A stretch of DNA of 64,000 nucleotides, from NCBI GenBank assembly GCA_038148755.1, contig JAYQWA010000002.1, forward strand, positions 186,001 to 250,000, given 5' to 3'. Within the stretch, counting starts at the first letter, position 1; each line of letters begins with the position of its first letter. Source of the DNA: UBA5109 sp038148755 (lineage in GTDB: Bacteria > Pseudomonadota > Gammaproteobacteria > Pseudomonadales > Pseudohongiellaceae). Made by a program: the position numbers and the translations under genes. Positions 8,812 to 18,659 of the stretch are shown here, one piece after another. The notes beneath the pieces are model-generated. The model worked only from the letters and a program-made list of their open reading frames with translations. It ran no database searches and was not told the DNA's origin.

Positions 8812-9958
8812 TACAAGCCTCCACGCAGAATTTTGCGGCTTGCTGTGTCGCATCAATTTTTGCTGCCTGTTGTGCCAGTAGCGCCATTTTCAGCACAAGT
8901 TTTTTATCTTGCATGAATTGCATCAACACTGAGGCAAGACTTTCTTTGCTTAATTCTTTTTGCTGGATCAACCAGGCTGCGCCAAGCTTTTGCATAATGA
9001 TGGCATTCTCGGTCTGGTGGTCATCCACAGCGAAAGGAAAAGGAATAAACACAGCTGGAATTCCAATCGCCGCAATCTCAGCAACCGTAGAGGCACCTGC
9101 CCGGCAGATAACCACATCAGCCCAGCAATATGCTGCTGCCATATCATCAATAAAAGCAGCAATGCGCCGATGTTGATTTTCTTCAATACCGAGTTCTGCG
9201 TAGTAAGCTTTACAGTCCTGGAAATTTTGTTTGCCGCATTGGTGCCACAGATCAACACCCTCTGCAGCAGAAAAATCTTTTAACAGCTCAGGCACTATCC
9301 GGTTAATTGCCAGTGCCCCCCGGCTGCCGCCAAGCACCAGTAATTTAATTCGGCCATTGTTTTCACTGTCAGCAAAACGTTCAGCAGGGGCAGGACAATC
9401 CAGAATTTCCTGACGCAGGGGATTACCCACATGCACGGCTTTGTCACCCTTACATAAACGTTTTAACAGTGCGTTAGCGGTTATCTCCTGCTTGCGCTGA
9501 AAAGCACCGGCAAAACCTTCCATGACGACGGAAGCCATCGGATACAGCAACTGATTGCTGAAGCCGGCAATAGCATTTTGCTCATGTATCAGCAAAGGTT
9601 TCCTCAGCAACCAGGCAGCAAGACCGCCAGGTCCGGTAACAAAACCACCCATACCCAGAACACAGGCTGGCCTGGTTTTCTGAATCTTGATAATCGCCTG
9701 CGCAACAGCCACTACAATGACAAAAGGGGAAAGCATTTTTTCCAGCAAGCTTTTGCCTCTGAGGCCTGATACTGAAATGTAATGAATAGGGATGCCCGTC
9801 TGGGGGATCAGTTCTGACTCCATACCTTTTTTGGTACCCAGCCATTCCACCTTGATACCCTGCGTCTGTAATTCACGGGCAATACTCAGCGCCGGGAAAA
9901 TATGTCCTCCGGTGCCACCGGCCATGATCAGGACTTTTTTATCCAAAGCCGCGCTCAT
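8804..9958 (-). CDS. murG: MurG, lipid I to lipid II N-acetylglucosaminyltransferase
   Basis: GT28 glycosyltransferase that adds GlcNAc to lipid I on the inner face of the membrane. 384 residues, slightly longer than the roughly 355 of E. coli, mainly at the C-terminus. The glycine-rich acceptor loop GGTGGHIFPAL at 14-24, the second loop GGSRGALAIN, and the donor-site CRAGASTVAEIAAIG are present. The start overlaps the ftsW stop by four bases (ATGA). Confidence 0.96.
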   Translation of the reverse strand: MSAALDKKVLIMAGGTGGHIFPALSIARELQTQGIKVEWLGTKKGMESELIPQTGIPIHYISVSGLRGKSLLEKMLSPFVIVVAVAQAIIKIQKTRPACVLGMGGFVTGPGGLAAWLLRKPLLIHEQNAIAGFSNQLLYPMASVVMEGFAGAFQRKQEITANALLKRLCKGDKAVHVGNPLRQEILDCPAPAERFADSENNGRIKLLVLGGSRGALAINRIVPELLKDFSAAEGVDLWHQCGKQNFQDCKAYYAELGIEENQHRRIAAFIDDMAAAYCWADVVICRAGASTVAEIAAIGIPAVFIPFPFAVDDHQTENAIIMQKLGAAWLIQQKELSKESLASVLMQFMQDKKLVLKMALLAQQAAKIDATQQAAKFCVEACNA

Positions 9959-11154
9959 CCCTTCACCACCCGCTTCAAATTATTACCTTTTGCAAAATTC
10001 TCACTATCAATGCGTAACAGAATTGCCACCATGACCATGCAGGTAATCAGGCTCGATCCACCGGCACTGAGAAAAGGCAGTGTTAGCCCTTTGGTTGGCA
10101 ACAGTCCGGTGTTAACGCCAACATTGATAATGACCTGCCCCATAAAAATTAACGCAATGCCATAAGCTAAATATGCCGGAAAAAAATCGCCTTTCTTTTC
10201 ATTCTTTCTGGCAATCATCATGGCCCGCCAGATAAACACCATAAACAAAGCAAGCAATAACAGGACGGAAATAACGCCCAGTTCTTCGGCAATAATCGCC
10301 AATACAAAATCCGTGTGAGCTTCCGGCAGAAAATATAATTTCTGAATACTGTTGCCCAAGCCAACGCCAAACCATTCGCCTCGACCAAAAGCAATTAATG
10401 CCTGCGCCAGTTGATAACCTGAACCAAATACCACCTCTTCATTGAATGGATCTGATAATGCTGTGATAAAAGATTTGACCCGGGCAATACGATAACTTGA
10501 AGAAAAAATTAATCCGGCACCGGCTGCGCCTGCAACCAGGATCAGTAAAATAAATTGATAAAGTTTCACACCGGCCAGAAACATCATGCCAAACACAGCC
10601 AGCATCAATACCACCACCGCACCAAAATCAGGTTCTTTTAATAAAAGAAAGATCGGCAGGGCAGCAAACACCAATGGCGTGACAAAACCTTTCCACGAGG
10701 CACAGACAAAGGAGCGGTATTTACTCAGAAAAGCCGCAATAAAAATAACCACAAACAGTTTTGCTGGCTCCGACGCCTGTAAAGTCATGAAGCCAAGATT
10801 TAGCCAGCGTGTACTGCCATTCACTTCACGCCCGATACCCGGCACCAGAACCAGGACCAATAAACTGATTGCTGAAAACAGCAAAAAGATATCCCACTCC
10901 TGATACAGTTTAAGCGGCACCATATAGACGACAGCGGCAGCAACGAATCCCATTACCATGAAGATCAGCTGTTTTTTCAGGTAATAAAAAGCATCGGCAT
11001 TTTCACTGCTGGCAATTTCTATGGAGGCGGAAGTCATCATGACCAGGCCGAATGCCAGCAACAGGCAGACAGAAATAATCAAAGCCTTATCACCAAAATA
11101 GTAGGCGTCACGGTTGTGATTAAAACTATGCCCTTGTGCAATGGTGGTCATCAT
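9955..11154 (-). CDS. ftsW: FtsW, SEDS peptidoglycan glycosyltransferase of the divisome
   Basis: Polytopic SEDS protein that polymerises glycan strands at the septum with its partner FtsI. 399 residues with about ten membrane segments. SEDS hallmarks are visible: the GREVNGSTRWLNLG stretch, KEPDFGAVVVL, and the late GLLPTKGLTLPFLSAGGSS motif. Its ATG shares one base with the murD stop (TAATG). Its presence with ftsI in the same operon identifies it as FtsW rather than RodA. Confidence 0.95.
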   Translation of the reverse strand: MMTTIAQGHSFNHNRDAYYFGDKALIISVCLLLAFGLVMMTSASIEIASSENADAFYYLKKQLIFMVMGFVAAAVVYMVPLKLYQEWDIFLLFSAISLLVLVLVPGIGREVNGSTRWLNLGFMTLQASEPAKLFVVIFIAAFLSKYRSFVCASWKGFVTPLVFAALPIFLLLKEPDFGAVVVLMLAVFGMMFLAGVKLYQFILLILVAGAAGAGLIFSSSYRIARVKSFITALSDPFNEEVVFGSGYQLAQALIAFGRGEWFGVGLGNSIQKLYFLPEAHTDFVLAIIAEELGVISVLLLLALFMVFIWRAMMIARKNEKKGDFFPAYLAYGIALIFMGQVIINVGVNTGLLPTKGLTLPFLSAGGSSLITCMVMVAILLRIDSENFAKGNNLKRVVKG

Positions 11155-12497
11155 TAATGCAAAGCCTCCACCGCTGCCATAAATGCTTCGCCACGTTTTT
11201 CATAATTTTCAAACATGTCAAAACTGGCACAGGCTGGTGACAGTAAAACAATATCGCCCGTTTCTGAGTGTTCTGAAGCCAGTTTCACTGCTGCTTCCAG
11301 GGAGCCAACTTTTTCAGTCGTAATAACTTTTTGCAGAGCTGCAGCAATCAGGTCAGCATCTTCACCGAAAACAATCAGTAACTTGCCATGAGTACTGAGT
11401 GCTTCTCCCAAGTCAGAAAAGTCAGCGCCCTTGCCCTGCCCGCCTGCCAGCAGAATCACATTATTGCTTTGACCAAGTCCACGTAAGGCCGCGTTACAGG
11501 CCCCGACATTGGTGCCCTTTGAATCGTTGTAATAACTGACCCCGGCAATGTCCGAGACCCACTGGCAACGATGTGGCAAACCGGCAAACTCTTTTAAGGT
11601 TTGCAGCATGGCAGGCATCTCCAGCCCGACAGCATGACCAATGGCCAGTGCCGCCAAGGCATTTGATAAATTATGTCTGCCGGACAGTTTTACTTCCCTA
11701 GCAGGCATCAAAGCCTGCCGGTTAAAGGCCAGATAAAGTTCTCCCCGATCTTCGATCAAGCCAAATTCATTAAAGTCACCGGCTTCCAGACCATAAGTCC
11801 ATTGCTTCACTGATGCCGGCAATAAAGGCTTGCTCAAGGGGTCATCGCGATTCACCACAGCCTGCCTGCAAGCCTGAAAAATACGGTGTTTGGCTACGTA
11901 ATAATCCTGTATTGAGTCATAACGATCCATATGATCGGTAGTGACATTCAACACACAGGCGACTTCAGCCCCCAGCTTGCTGGTGGTTTCCAGTTGAAAG
12001 CTGGATAGTTCCAGCACATACAATTCCGCTGCAGTTTCTGCCAGCAAATCCAGCACCGGCTTGCCGATATTGCCTGCCACTACCGCGTTGACACCGGCTT
12101 TTTCTGCCATCGCACCAACCAGACTGACTACTGTACTTTTTGCATTGGAGCCGGTAATAGCAATGATCGGCGAACTGACTGTCTGCGCAAAAATATTGAT
12201 ATCGCCAGTCACCGGCACACCCTGCCCGATAGCTTGAGCCAGAACCGGCTCACGCAAATCAACACCAGGGCTTACCAGCAACTCTGATGCGTTTAAAAAT
12301 GTCTTAGCGTTGAATGCACCCAGCTCAACTTTTACCTCAGGAAAATTTTGTGTAAGTTCCTTCAGCCCCGGCGGGTGCTCCCGACTGTCAACGACGGTGA
12401 ATGTTTCATTCTGCCTAGCTAAATAACGCACATAGGAAAGCCCGGTTTTACCTAAACCGACAATCACTTTAGCCTGTTGTCTTGCCACCGCTTGCAT
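11154..12497 (-). CDS. murD: UDP-N-acetylmuramoyl-L-alanine--D-glutamate ligase MurD
   Basis: Second Mur ligase, adding D-Glu. 447 residues. The P-loop reads ITGSNAKSTV (Ala where E. coli has Gly); I recall the same form in Pseudomonas, so it is not taken as a defect. The central domain with NVTTDHMDRY and the C-terminal domain with LLSPACASFD are conserved. It follows mraY after 38 bases and overlaps ftsW by one base. Confidence 0.95.
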   Translation of the reverse strand: MQAVARQQAKVIVGLGKTGLSYVRYLARQNETFTVVDSREHPPGLKELTQNFPEVKVELGAFNAKTFLNASELLVSPGVDLREPVLAQAIGQGVPVTGDINIFAQTVSSPIIAITGSNAKSTVVSLVGAMAEKAGVNAVVAGNIGKPVLDLLAETAAELYVLELSSFQLETTSKLGAEVACVLNVTTDHMDRYDSIQDYYVAKHRIFQACRQAVVNRDDPLSKPLLPASVKQWTYGLEAGDFNEFGLIEDRGELYLAFNRQALMPAREVKLSGRHNLSNALAALAIGHAVGLEMPAMLQTLKEFAGLPHRCQWVSDIAGVSYYNDSKGTNVGACNAALRGLGQSNNVILLAGGQGKGADFSDLGEALSTHGKLLIVFGEDADLIAAALQKVITTEKVGSLEAAVKLASEHSETGDIVLLSPACASFDMFENYEKRGEAFMAAVEALH

Positions 12498-12535
12498 TTG
12501 CTCTTATCCGTGCTCTTTATTTATCCAGTTATTGT

Positions 12536-13618
12536 TTATCTAAGTTTCAAGGTGCCCAAACCAAACAGAACCAGAATGATCGTAATAATCCAGAAACGAA
12601 CAATCACTCTGGGTTCCGGCCAGCCTTTCAATTCAAAATGATGATGCAGGGGAGCCATGCGAAAAATTCGGCGCCCGGTTAATTTAAATGAAGCCACCTG
12701 CAAAATGACCGAAAGTGTTTCCATGACAAAGATGCCGCCCATGATGACCAGTGCAATTTCATGCCGGGCAATAACCGCGACTGTTCCCAGTGCGGCGCCC
12801 AGAGCCAGAGCACCGACGTCGCCCATAAATATCTGGGCGGGATAGGTGTTAAACCAAAGGAAACCAAGACCGGCGCCAGCCAGAGCACCGCAGAAAACCA
12901 CGAGTTCCCCCGTGCCTGATATGTATGGAATATTCAGATAAGCGGAAAATTCGGTGTTCCCCACCAGGTAACTGATGATGCCCAGTGCACTGGCAACCAT
13001 CACCGTAGGCAGAATCGCCAGTCCGTCCAGCCCGTCGGTTAAATTGACAGCATTACTGAATCCAACGATAAAGAAATACGCAATAAAAATATAAAAAATA
13101 CCAAGCTCGAGTGCGAAATCCTTGAAAAATGGAATGATCAGTTCTGTTTCCGCTGGCGTCGCCGCATGCCAGTAAAGAACACAGGCAGCCGCAAAGCCAA
13201 TGATGGACTGCAGCAGGTATTTCCAGCCCGCTGACAAGCCTTTGGCATTTTTTTCATAAATTTTACGGTAGTCATCTATCCAGCCGATAATGCCGAATCC
13301 GGTTGTGACCAGCACCACTACCCAGACATAAACACTGGTCAAATCAGACCACAGCAGGCTGCTGATAATAATACTGATAAGAATCAAGGCGCCGCCCATG
13401 GTTGGCGTACCGGCTTTACTGAGATGAGACTGCGGACCGTCGGATCTGACCACCTGCCCGATCTGGTGATAGTTAAGTCGCCTGATTACATAAGGCCCTA
13501 TCAGCAATGAGATAATCAGAGCGGTAAGAACTCCCAGAATGCCTCGCACTGTCAGATATTCAAACACCGTAAAGCCTGGATCATATTGAGTCAGGTAATT
13601 TGTCAGCCAAAGTAACAT
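12536..13618 (-). CDS. mraY: MraY, phospho-N-acetylmuramoyl-pentapeptide transferase
   Basis: Integral membrane enzyme that makes lipid I from UDP-MurNAc-pentapeptide and undecaprenyl phosphate. 360 residues, the same as E. coli, with about ten membrane helices. Catalytic Asp motifs are visible (WIDDYRK near residue 115, NLTDGLDGLA near 193) and the HHHFELKGWPE loop near the C-terminus. It lies 6 bases after murF. Confidence 0.97.
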   Translation of the reverse strand: MLLWLTNYLTQYDPGFTVFEYLTVRGILGVLTALIISLLIGPYVIRRLNYHQIGQVVRSDGPQSHLSKAGTPTMGGALILISIIISSLLWSDLTSVYVWVVVLVTTGFGIIGWIDDYRKIYEKNAKGLSAGWKYLLQSIIGFAAACVLYWHAATPAETELIIPFFKDFALELGIFYIFIAYFFIVGFSNAVNLTDGLDGLAILPTVMVASALGIISYLVGNTEFSAYLNIPYISGTGELVVFCGALAGAGLGFLWFNTYPAQIFMGDVGALALGAALGTVAVIARHEIALVIMGGIFVMETLSVILQVASFKLTGRRIFRMAPLHHHFELKGWPEPRVIVRFWIITIILVLFGLGTLKLR

Positions 13619-13624
13619 GGTCGC

Positions 13625-14986
13625 TTAATCTCCATGTGCTGTTAAAAGTGGAACCAATTTATCCATGCCCGCGCTTCGTGATCCTTTAATCAAAACTTTT
13701 ACCTGCTGGTTCAGCATCGGCTTTATGTGTTCTGCCAGTTCATTCATGTCAGAAAAAAACTTGCCGCCATCTGCAAATGCTGAAACGGCCAGCTCACTTA
13801 AAACACCGATGCCAAACAAACAATCAATGCCTTTGGCTTTGGCATATTCACCGAGCGCTTCATGGGCTTTGCCGGCTTCGGAACCAAGCTCGCCCATCTC
13901 ACCCATGGCAATGATTGTTGTGCCCTGATGTCGCGCCAGCACATCAATCGCCGCCTGAAATGAGCTGGGGCTGGCGTTATAGGAATCATTAATTAATGTG
14001 GCGTTATTCAGCCCGGTCAGAACCTGCATGCGACCAGCTACGGGCTCTATACTTTCGAGACCTTTTTTTACATCATTCAGCCTGGCACCAACCTGCATAC
14101 TCAGGGCTGCCGCAGCCAGAGCATTGGCAACATTATGCTGTCCCGGCAAGGACAACTTGATCTCAATAGCCCCCTGGGGCGTCTGCAAATTAAAACTTGA
14201 ATGCATGGCATCATCGAACTGCAGATTCGCAACAGTAAAATCGGCATTGGCTTTTCCGAGCGCACTGACACTGACAACGTTCAGGCCATTTAATCTTTCC
14301 AGCCATTGCCCGCCATAAGCATCGTCAAGGTTAATCACAGCAACACCATCCTCTTTGAGGCTTTCCCAAATTTCTCCTTTAGCCCGGGCAACACCATCAA
14401 GATCACCAAAACCTTCCAGATGGGTGGGCGCAATATTGGTGATATGCGCAACATCCGGCCGGGTCAGGGCCGAGCTGTAGGAAATTTCACCCGGGGCATT
14501 GGCGCCCAGTTCAATGACAGCAAATTGATGTTCTGCTTCAAGTCTGATCAGGGTTAAGGGCACACCAAGGTCATTATTGAGATTGCCCAGTGTTTTCAAT
14601 ACCTCGCCGCAACCAGCCAATATGCCTGCTGTCATTTCTTTCACCGTGGTTTTTCCCTGACTGCCGGTTAAAGCAATGATTTTGGCCTGGCTCAGATCAC
14701 GGTTATGGGCTCCCAACTTACCCAGGGCAAGCCGACTGTCTTTAACCTGTAAAATCGGCAAGTCCACTGCTGTTTGTTCTGTTGTTATGGCAGCAGCAGC
14801 CTGTTTCTCTGCAGCCGCCGCAACAAAATGATTGCCATTAAAGTGCTCACCATTAATCGCGATGAATAGTTCTTCAGCCTGCAGTGTGCGGGTATCGATA
14901 GACACAGCATTAAAGGCAGCATCAGCACCATGGAGCTGACCGCCTGTTAATTCCTGTACTTCCTGTAACCGCATCTTTCTTATCAC
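13625..14986 (-). CDS. murF: UDP-N-acetylmuramoyl-tripeptide--D-alanyl-D-alanine ligase MurF
   Basis: Last cytoplasmic Mur ligase: adds D-Ala-D-Ala to the UDP-MurNAc-tripeptide. 453 residues. The N-terminal domain contains VSIDTRTLQ, then P-loop ALTGSQGKTTVKEM near residue 107, ANAPGEI, and the C-terminal INDSYNASP motif. A second in-frame ATG at residue 5 is also possible. It follows murE after a 31-base gap. Confidence 0.95.
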   Translation of the reverse strand: MIRKMRLQEVQELTGGQLHGADAAFNAVSIDTRTLQAEELFIAINGEHFNGNHFVAAAAEKQAAAAITTEQTAVDLPILQVKDSRLALGKLGAHNRDLSQAKIIALTGSQGKTTVKEMTAGILAGCGEVLKTLGNLNNDLGVPLTLIRLEAEHQFAVIELGANAPGEISYSSALTRPDVAHITNIAPTHLEGFGDLDGVARAKGEIWESLKEDGVAVINLDDAYGGQWLERLNGLNVVSVSALGKANADFTVANLQFDDAMHSSFNLQTPQGAIEIKLSLPGQHNVANALAAAALSMQVGARLNDVKKGLESIEPVAGRMQVLTGLNNATLINDSYNASPSSFQAAIDVLARHQGTTIIAMGEMGELGSEAGKAHEALGEYAKAKGIDCLFGIGVLSELAVSAFADGGKFFSDMNELAEHIKPMLNQQVKVLIKGSRSAGMDKLVPLLTAHGD

Positions 14987-15017
14987 TTTATTAACCCGTG
15001 TTTTTTCTTAATCACGA

Positions 15018-16550
15018 TCAATCGACAAAGCGTTTGTTCAGACTCAACCTTGCCTGTTTTACATCACTGAACAATGTTCGTTCTCCGGCGACATCCTGAT
15101 ATTCTTCATGCCCTTTACCTGCAATCAGTACGACATCACCTTCAGTTGCATTACTGATAGCCTGATCAATTGCCCTCGCACGATCACTTTCCACTATCAC
15201 TTTTTCAGTATCAGAAAAACCCGTCAGTATCTGTTTGATAATGTCATCCGATGCTTCCCCACGCGGGTTGTCATCAGTCACAATTATTTTGTCTGCCAGC
15301 CTTTCCGCGATACGTGCCATCATCGGACGTTTACCTTTATCGCGATCACCGCCACAACCAAAGACACACCAGACTTTTCCTTTGAAATGTTCATGCAGGG
15401 CATTCAGGGCATTTTCCAAAGCGTCCGGTGTATGTGCGTAATCAACCACTACTGAAACCGGCTTATCTCCCACCAGTTCCATGCGGCCTCTAACCGGGCT
15501 TACAGATGAAATTTTTGCCAGCACTTGAGAAAAATCGAAAGCTTCCTGCTGACTTTCCAGCACCATCACAGAAGTCAGTACAGCCAGCAGATTACTGATA
15601 TTGAATGAGCCCAGCAGACCGATCTCCAGAGCCCCTTTACCCCAGGGTGTAGCAACTGACATGCTGCAACCCTGACGATTGAACTCAATACTTTCCGGAT
15701 AAACATCGGCATGTGAATTGATGAGACTATAGGTATAACTTTTTACCTGCCTGGATAAGTTGTTCAGGATTTCGGCACTGAATAAATCATCCATGTTGAG
15801 CACTGCGGCAGACAGGCGCGAACCACGAAACAGTTTTAATTTCTGTTCACCATAGGCCTGCATTGAGTTGTGATAATCCAGATGGTCACGGGTTAAATTG
15901 GTAAACACCGCAATATCAAATTCGTTAATGCAGACCCGCCCCTGTTTCAGACCGTGTGAGGAAACCTCCATCACCATGGTATCGGCATTCTGTTGCAGCA
16001 TTTCACTGAATATTCGCTGCACTGCGATAGGGTTTGGCGTGGTCCCCGGCGCATTTTCATAGGCCTGTGTATATTCTTCTGCGTAAAGACCATAACCCAA
16101 AGTGCCGCTTGTCCCACAAATATGATTCAGACTGGAAACGCTCTGCGCTATAAACTGACAGACACTGGTTTTACCATTGGTCCCGGTAATGCCAATCAAC
16201 TTGAAATGATCAGCCGGCTTATTGAAAAATTTTGCCGCTATGGAACTGATGCGGCTTGCCAGATTCTCGACCGGAATTATCGGCACATTGTTTTCAACAT
16301 TGATCTCCTGCCAGAGCTCACCTTTTTCAACCAGCACTGCAGCCGCGCCTTTTTCAATAACCTCACAAACAAAATCCCGGCCATCGAAATTGGCGCCTTT
16401 GCAGGCAATAAATAGATCCCCGCTCTCAATGTTGCGGCTATCCATTTCAATGCCCGTCAATTCCAGATTGAATTCCTCCGGAATCTCGATTTCACCTTCC
16501 AACAATAAGCCTAACGTCATTTGCTGAGACATACTTTTGGCCGTATTCAT
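15018..16550 (-). CDS. murE: UDP-N-acetylmuramoyl-tripeptide synthetase MurE (meso-diaminopimelate type)
   Basis: Adds the third stem residue. 510 residues. P-loop GITGTNGKTSV, the acceptor region with TTPNPI, and the specificity motif DNPRGE near residue 424 mark it as the meso-diaminopimelate-adding form, which implies Gram-negative type peptidoglycan. The start overlaps the ftsI stop by four bases (ATGA). Confidence 0.96.
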   Translation of the reverse strand: MNTAKSMSQQMTLGLLLEGEIEIPEEFNLELTGIEMDSRNIESGDLFIACKGANFDGRDFVCEVIEKGAAAVLVEKGELWQEINVENNVPIIPVENLASRISSIAAKFFNKPADHFKLIGITGTNGKTSVCQFIAQSVSSLNHICGTSGTLGYGLYAEEYTQAYENAPGTTPNPIAVQRIFSEMLQQNADTMVMEVSSHGLKQGRVCINEFDIAVFTNLTRDHLDYHNSMQAYGEQKLKLFRGSRLSAAVLNMDDLFSAEILNNLSRQVKSYTYSLINSHADVYPESIEFNRQGCSMSVATPWGKGALEIGLLGSFNISNLLAVLTSVMVLESQQEAFDFSQVLAKISSVSPVRGRMELVGDKPVSVVVDYAHTPDALENALNALHEHFKGKVWCVFGCGGDRDKGKRPMMARIAERLADKIIVTDDNPRGEASDDIIKQILTGFSDTEKVIVESDRARAIDQAISNATEGDVVLIAGKGHEEYQDVAGERTLFSDVKQARLSLNKRFVD

Positions 16551-18340
16551 TGGCCTCCTCCATTGATTCCGGCTATCGGCGAACGCAGCCCTGCGCTGTT
16601 GGTATTGTCCAGACTTAAACTTCTAAACTCTTCAGGTACGATGTCAGGCGGTACATTCAAAATACGCAATGCCCCTGCCGTAATATTGGCGAACACGGGT
16701 GCGGCAACCTGACCACCACCGTATTCTTCACCCTGTGGTTCATGGATAGTTACCACGGTCACTATTTTTGGATTTGAAACCGGCGCAAAACCGGCAAACA
16801 ATGAAATATAGTTTTCATCATCATAGGCACCGCGCTGCACATCGTAATACCAGGCCGTCCCGGTTTTACCCGCCACCCGATGGGTAGGAATATAAGCCCG
16901 GGTTCCTGTGCCACCACCGCCGGGCCTGACCACAGATTCCAGCATGCTGGTCACAGCGGCAGCATGCTCTGCACTGATTACCCGGGTTACAGGCACTTCG
17001 TCCGTATCATTGATCTTTAGCAGGGAAACCGGTTTGAAGAGTCCGCCATTGGCATAAACCATATAAGCCTGCGCCAGCTGCAAAGGCGAGACCTGGAAAC
17101 CATAGCCATAAGCCAGCGTCGCAATTTCAGATTTGCTCCAGCGATTACGGTCGGCCAGCATACCTGCTGACTCGCCCGGAAAACCGGTGCCTAAAGACTG
17201 ACCAAAACCCACCCGTTTCAAAATATCCAGCATCGGCTCCTGGCCCATTTCCAGCGCAATGCGACTGGCACCTACCTGGGATGATTTAGACAGGATGCGC
17301 TCAAGGGTTGATTCCCCGTAATTGACCGGATCACGAATTGTTGAACGATCAATTCTGATATAGCCCGGATTGGTATCAATAATGCTCTGTGTATCAAACA
17401 GCCCGGTTTCCAGTGCTGCCGTTACCGTAAAAGTTTTCACCGTTGAGCCAGGCTCCAGTGATTCAGCGATTGCCCGGTTCTTCAGACCGTCCAGTTGCTG
17501 ACTCAGACTGGCCCGGTTATTCGGATTGAATGAGGGCTGACTGACCATGGCCAGAACTTCACCGGTCTCAACATTCAAGACGACAGCGGTACCCGCACTG
17601 GCATAACGTCGGGTGACTTCTTCTTTTAAAGCCTTGTAGGCAAGAAACTGAATTTCCGAGTCAATGCTGAGCACCAGATCATTGCCCGGTTCGGCCACTT
17701 CATTAATTCTCAGCTCGCTGACAATATTGCCGTTTCGATCTTTTAATACCTGCTTGGAACCTGATCTTCCTTCCAGCCAATTGTCATAGGCCAGTTCGAC
17801 ACCCTCCTGCCCGACTTCATCGCTGTTCGCCATACCCACAACATGCACGGCGACTTCGCCCAGGGGGTAGAAGCGCTTGTATTCTTCTTCAGCCCAAACG
17901 CCATTAAAGCCATGACGCAAAACCCGATCCGCTTCTGTTGGCGGAATGCGGCGTTTAACAAACATGAATTCGCGACTGGCATTCTCGCGGATACGATTGC
18001 TCAGAATTTCTGGATTAACATCTATCGCCTGCAACGCAGCCGCGAGCTGTTCCCATTGCTCAGGATGCTGCAGAACTTCTTTCGGATTGAGTATCAGTGA
18101 CTGCACTGGTGTGCTGATCGCCAGCGGCTGACCATTGCGGTCGAGAATATTGCCCCGGTGCGCGGCTATTTCATCATTGCGGACAGTACGGGCATCACCT
18201 TGTATTTGCAGGGTTTCATTATTAATAACCTGAAGATCCAGTACTTTCCAGATGACAATACTCAAGAGAGCAAGAATCACTATGAAGACAAAATACAGTC
18301 TCCAGACGGGCTGTTTCTTTTCAATCTGTCGAGCACTCAT
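16547..18340 (-). CDS. ftsI: FtsI (PBP3), septal peptidoglycan transpeptidase
   Basis: Class B penicillin-binding protein that cross-links septal wall with FtsW. The frame is open further upstream, but the ATG at 18340 (MSARQIEKK) overlaps the ftsL stop as ATGA and gives the usual short cytoplasmic tail followed by a membrane segment at about 13-35, so I use it (597 residues). PBP dimer domain, then transpeptidase domain with S299-T-V-K302 and K492-T-G. The second active-site motif, normally SxN, reads S353-S-Q355; the DNA codon is CAG. The rest of the domain is normal, so the enzyme is expected to work, but the Asn to Gln change deserves attention. Confidence 0.95.
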   Translation of the reverse strand: MSARQIEKKQPVWRLYFVFIVILALLSIVIWKVLDLQVINNETLQIQGDARTVRNDEIAAHRGNILDRNGQPLAISTPVQSLILNPKEVLQHPEQWEQLAAALQAIDVNPEILSNRIRENASREFMFVKRRIPPTEADRVLRHGFNGVWAEEEYKRFYPLGEVAVHVVGMANSDEVGQEGVELAYDNWLEGRSGSKQVLKDRNGNIVSELRINEVAEPGNDLVLSIDSEIQFLAYKALKEEVTRRYASAGTAVVLNVETGEVLAMVSQPSFNPNNRASLSQQLDGLKNRAIAESLEPGSTVKTFTVTAALETGLFDTQSIIDTNPGYIRIDRSTIRDPVNYGESTLERILSKSSQVGASRIALEMGQEPMLDILKRVGFGQSLGTGFPGESAGMLADRNRWSKSEIATLAYGYGFQVSPLQLAQAYMVYANGGLFKPVSLLKINDTDEVPVTRVISAEHAAAVTSMLESVVRPGGGGTGTRAYIPTHRVAGKTGTAWYYDVQRGAYDDENYISLFAGFAPVSNPKIVTVVTIHEPQGEEYGGGQVAAPVFANITAGALRILNVPPDIVPEEFRSLSLDNTNSAGLRSPIAGINGGGQ

Positions 18341-18645
18341 TGCCTGACCATTACCACGTTCTCCATTGTCGGAATTTTCATTCCGAGTTCTGCGATTGCG
18401 ATGTCCTCCACTCTGCCCTGCGAAACCAGACTGCTCTGCTCCAGCAAAAGCTGCCCCCATTCAACCTGCAGGGCATTACGTCTGTTCTCCAGCACCTGTA
18501 AATCATTCAGCAAATGTCGGCTTTCATTGGCGGCATAAACGACCCCGAGAGCCGAGCTGCACACCAGTATCAAACTGCTAAAAAAAGTCGCCCATTCCAT
18601 TTTGCTGTTGCGTTGCTTCCCACCTTCTTTAATACGTTTATTCAT
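18337..18645 (-). CDS. ftsL: cell division protein FtsL
   Basis: Small bitopic divisome protein forming a coiled-coil complex with FtsB and FtsQ that activates FtsWI. 102 residues: basic N-terminus, one membrane segment at about 19-39, then a heptad-like periplasmic helix (SRHLLNDLQVLENRRNALQ). Sequence conservation in this family is weak; the assignment rests on size, topology and its place between rsmH and ftsI. Confidence 0.93.
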   Translation of the reverse strand: MNKRIKEGGKQRNSKMEWATFFSSLILVCSSALGVVYAANESRHLLNDLQVLENRRNALQVEWGQLLLEQSSLVSQGRVEDIAIAELGMKIPTMENVVMVRQ

Positions 18646-18659
18646 CTTGCATTTATGCT

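Noticed and set aside
8812..8856. 15-codon N-terminal extension of murC
   Set aside because: Overlaps murG by 53 bases; the ATG at 8811 gives a normal 8-base overlap.
18341..18460. 40-codon N-terminal extension of ftsI
   Set aside because: Lies over ftsL in another frame and is Gly/Arg/Asn-rich; the ATG at 18340 forms the expected ATGA overlap.
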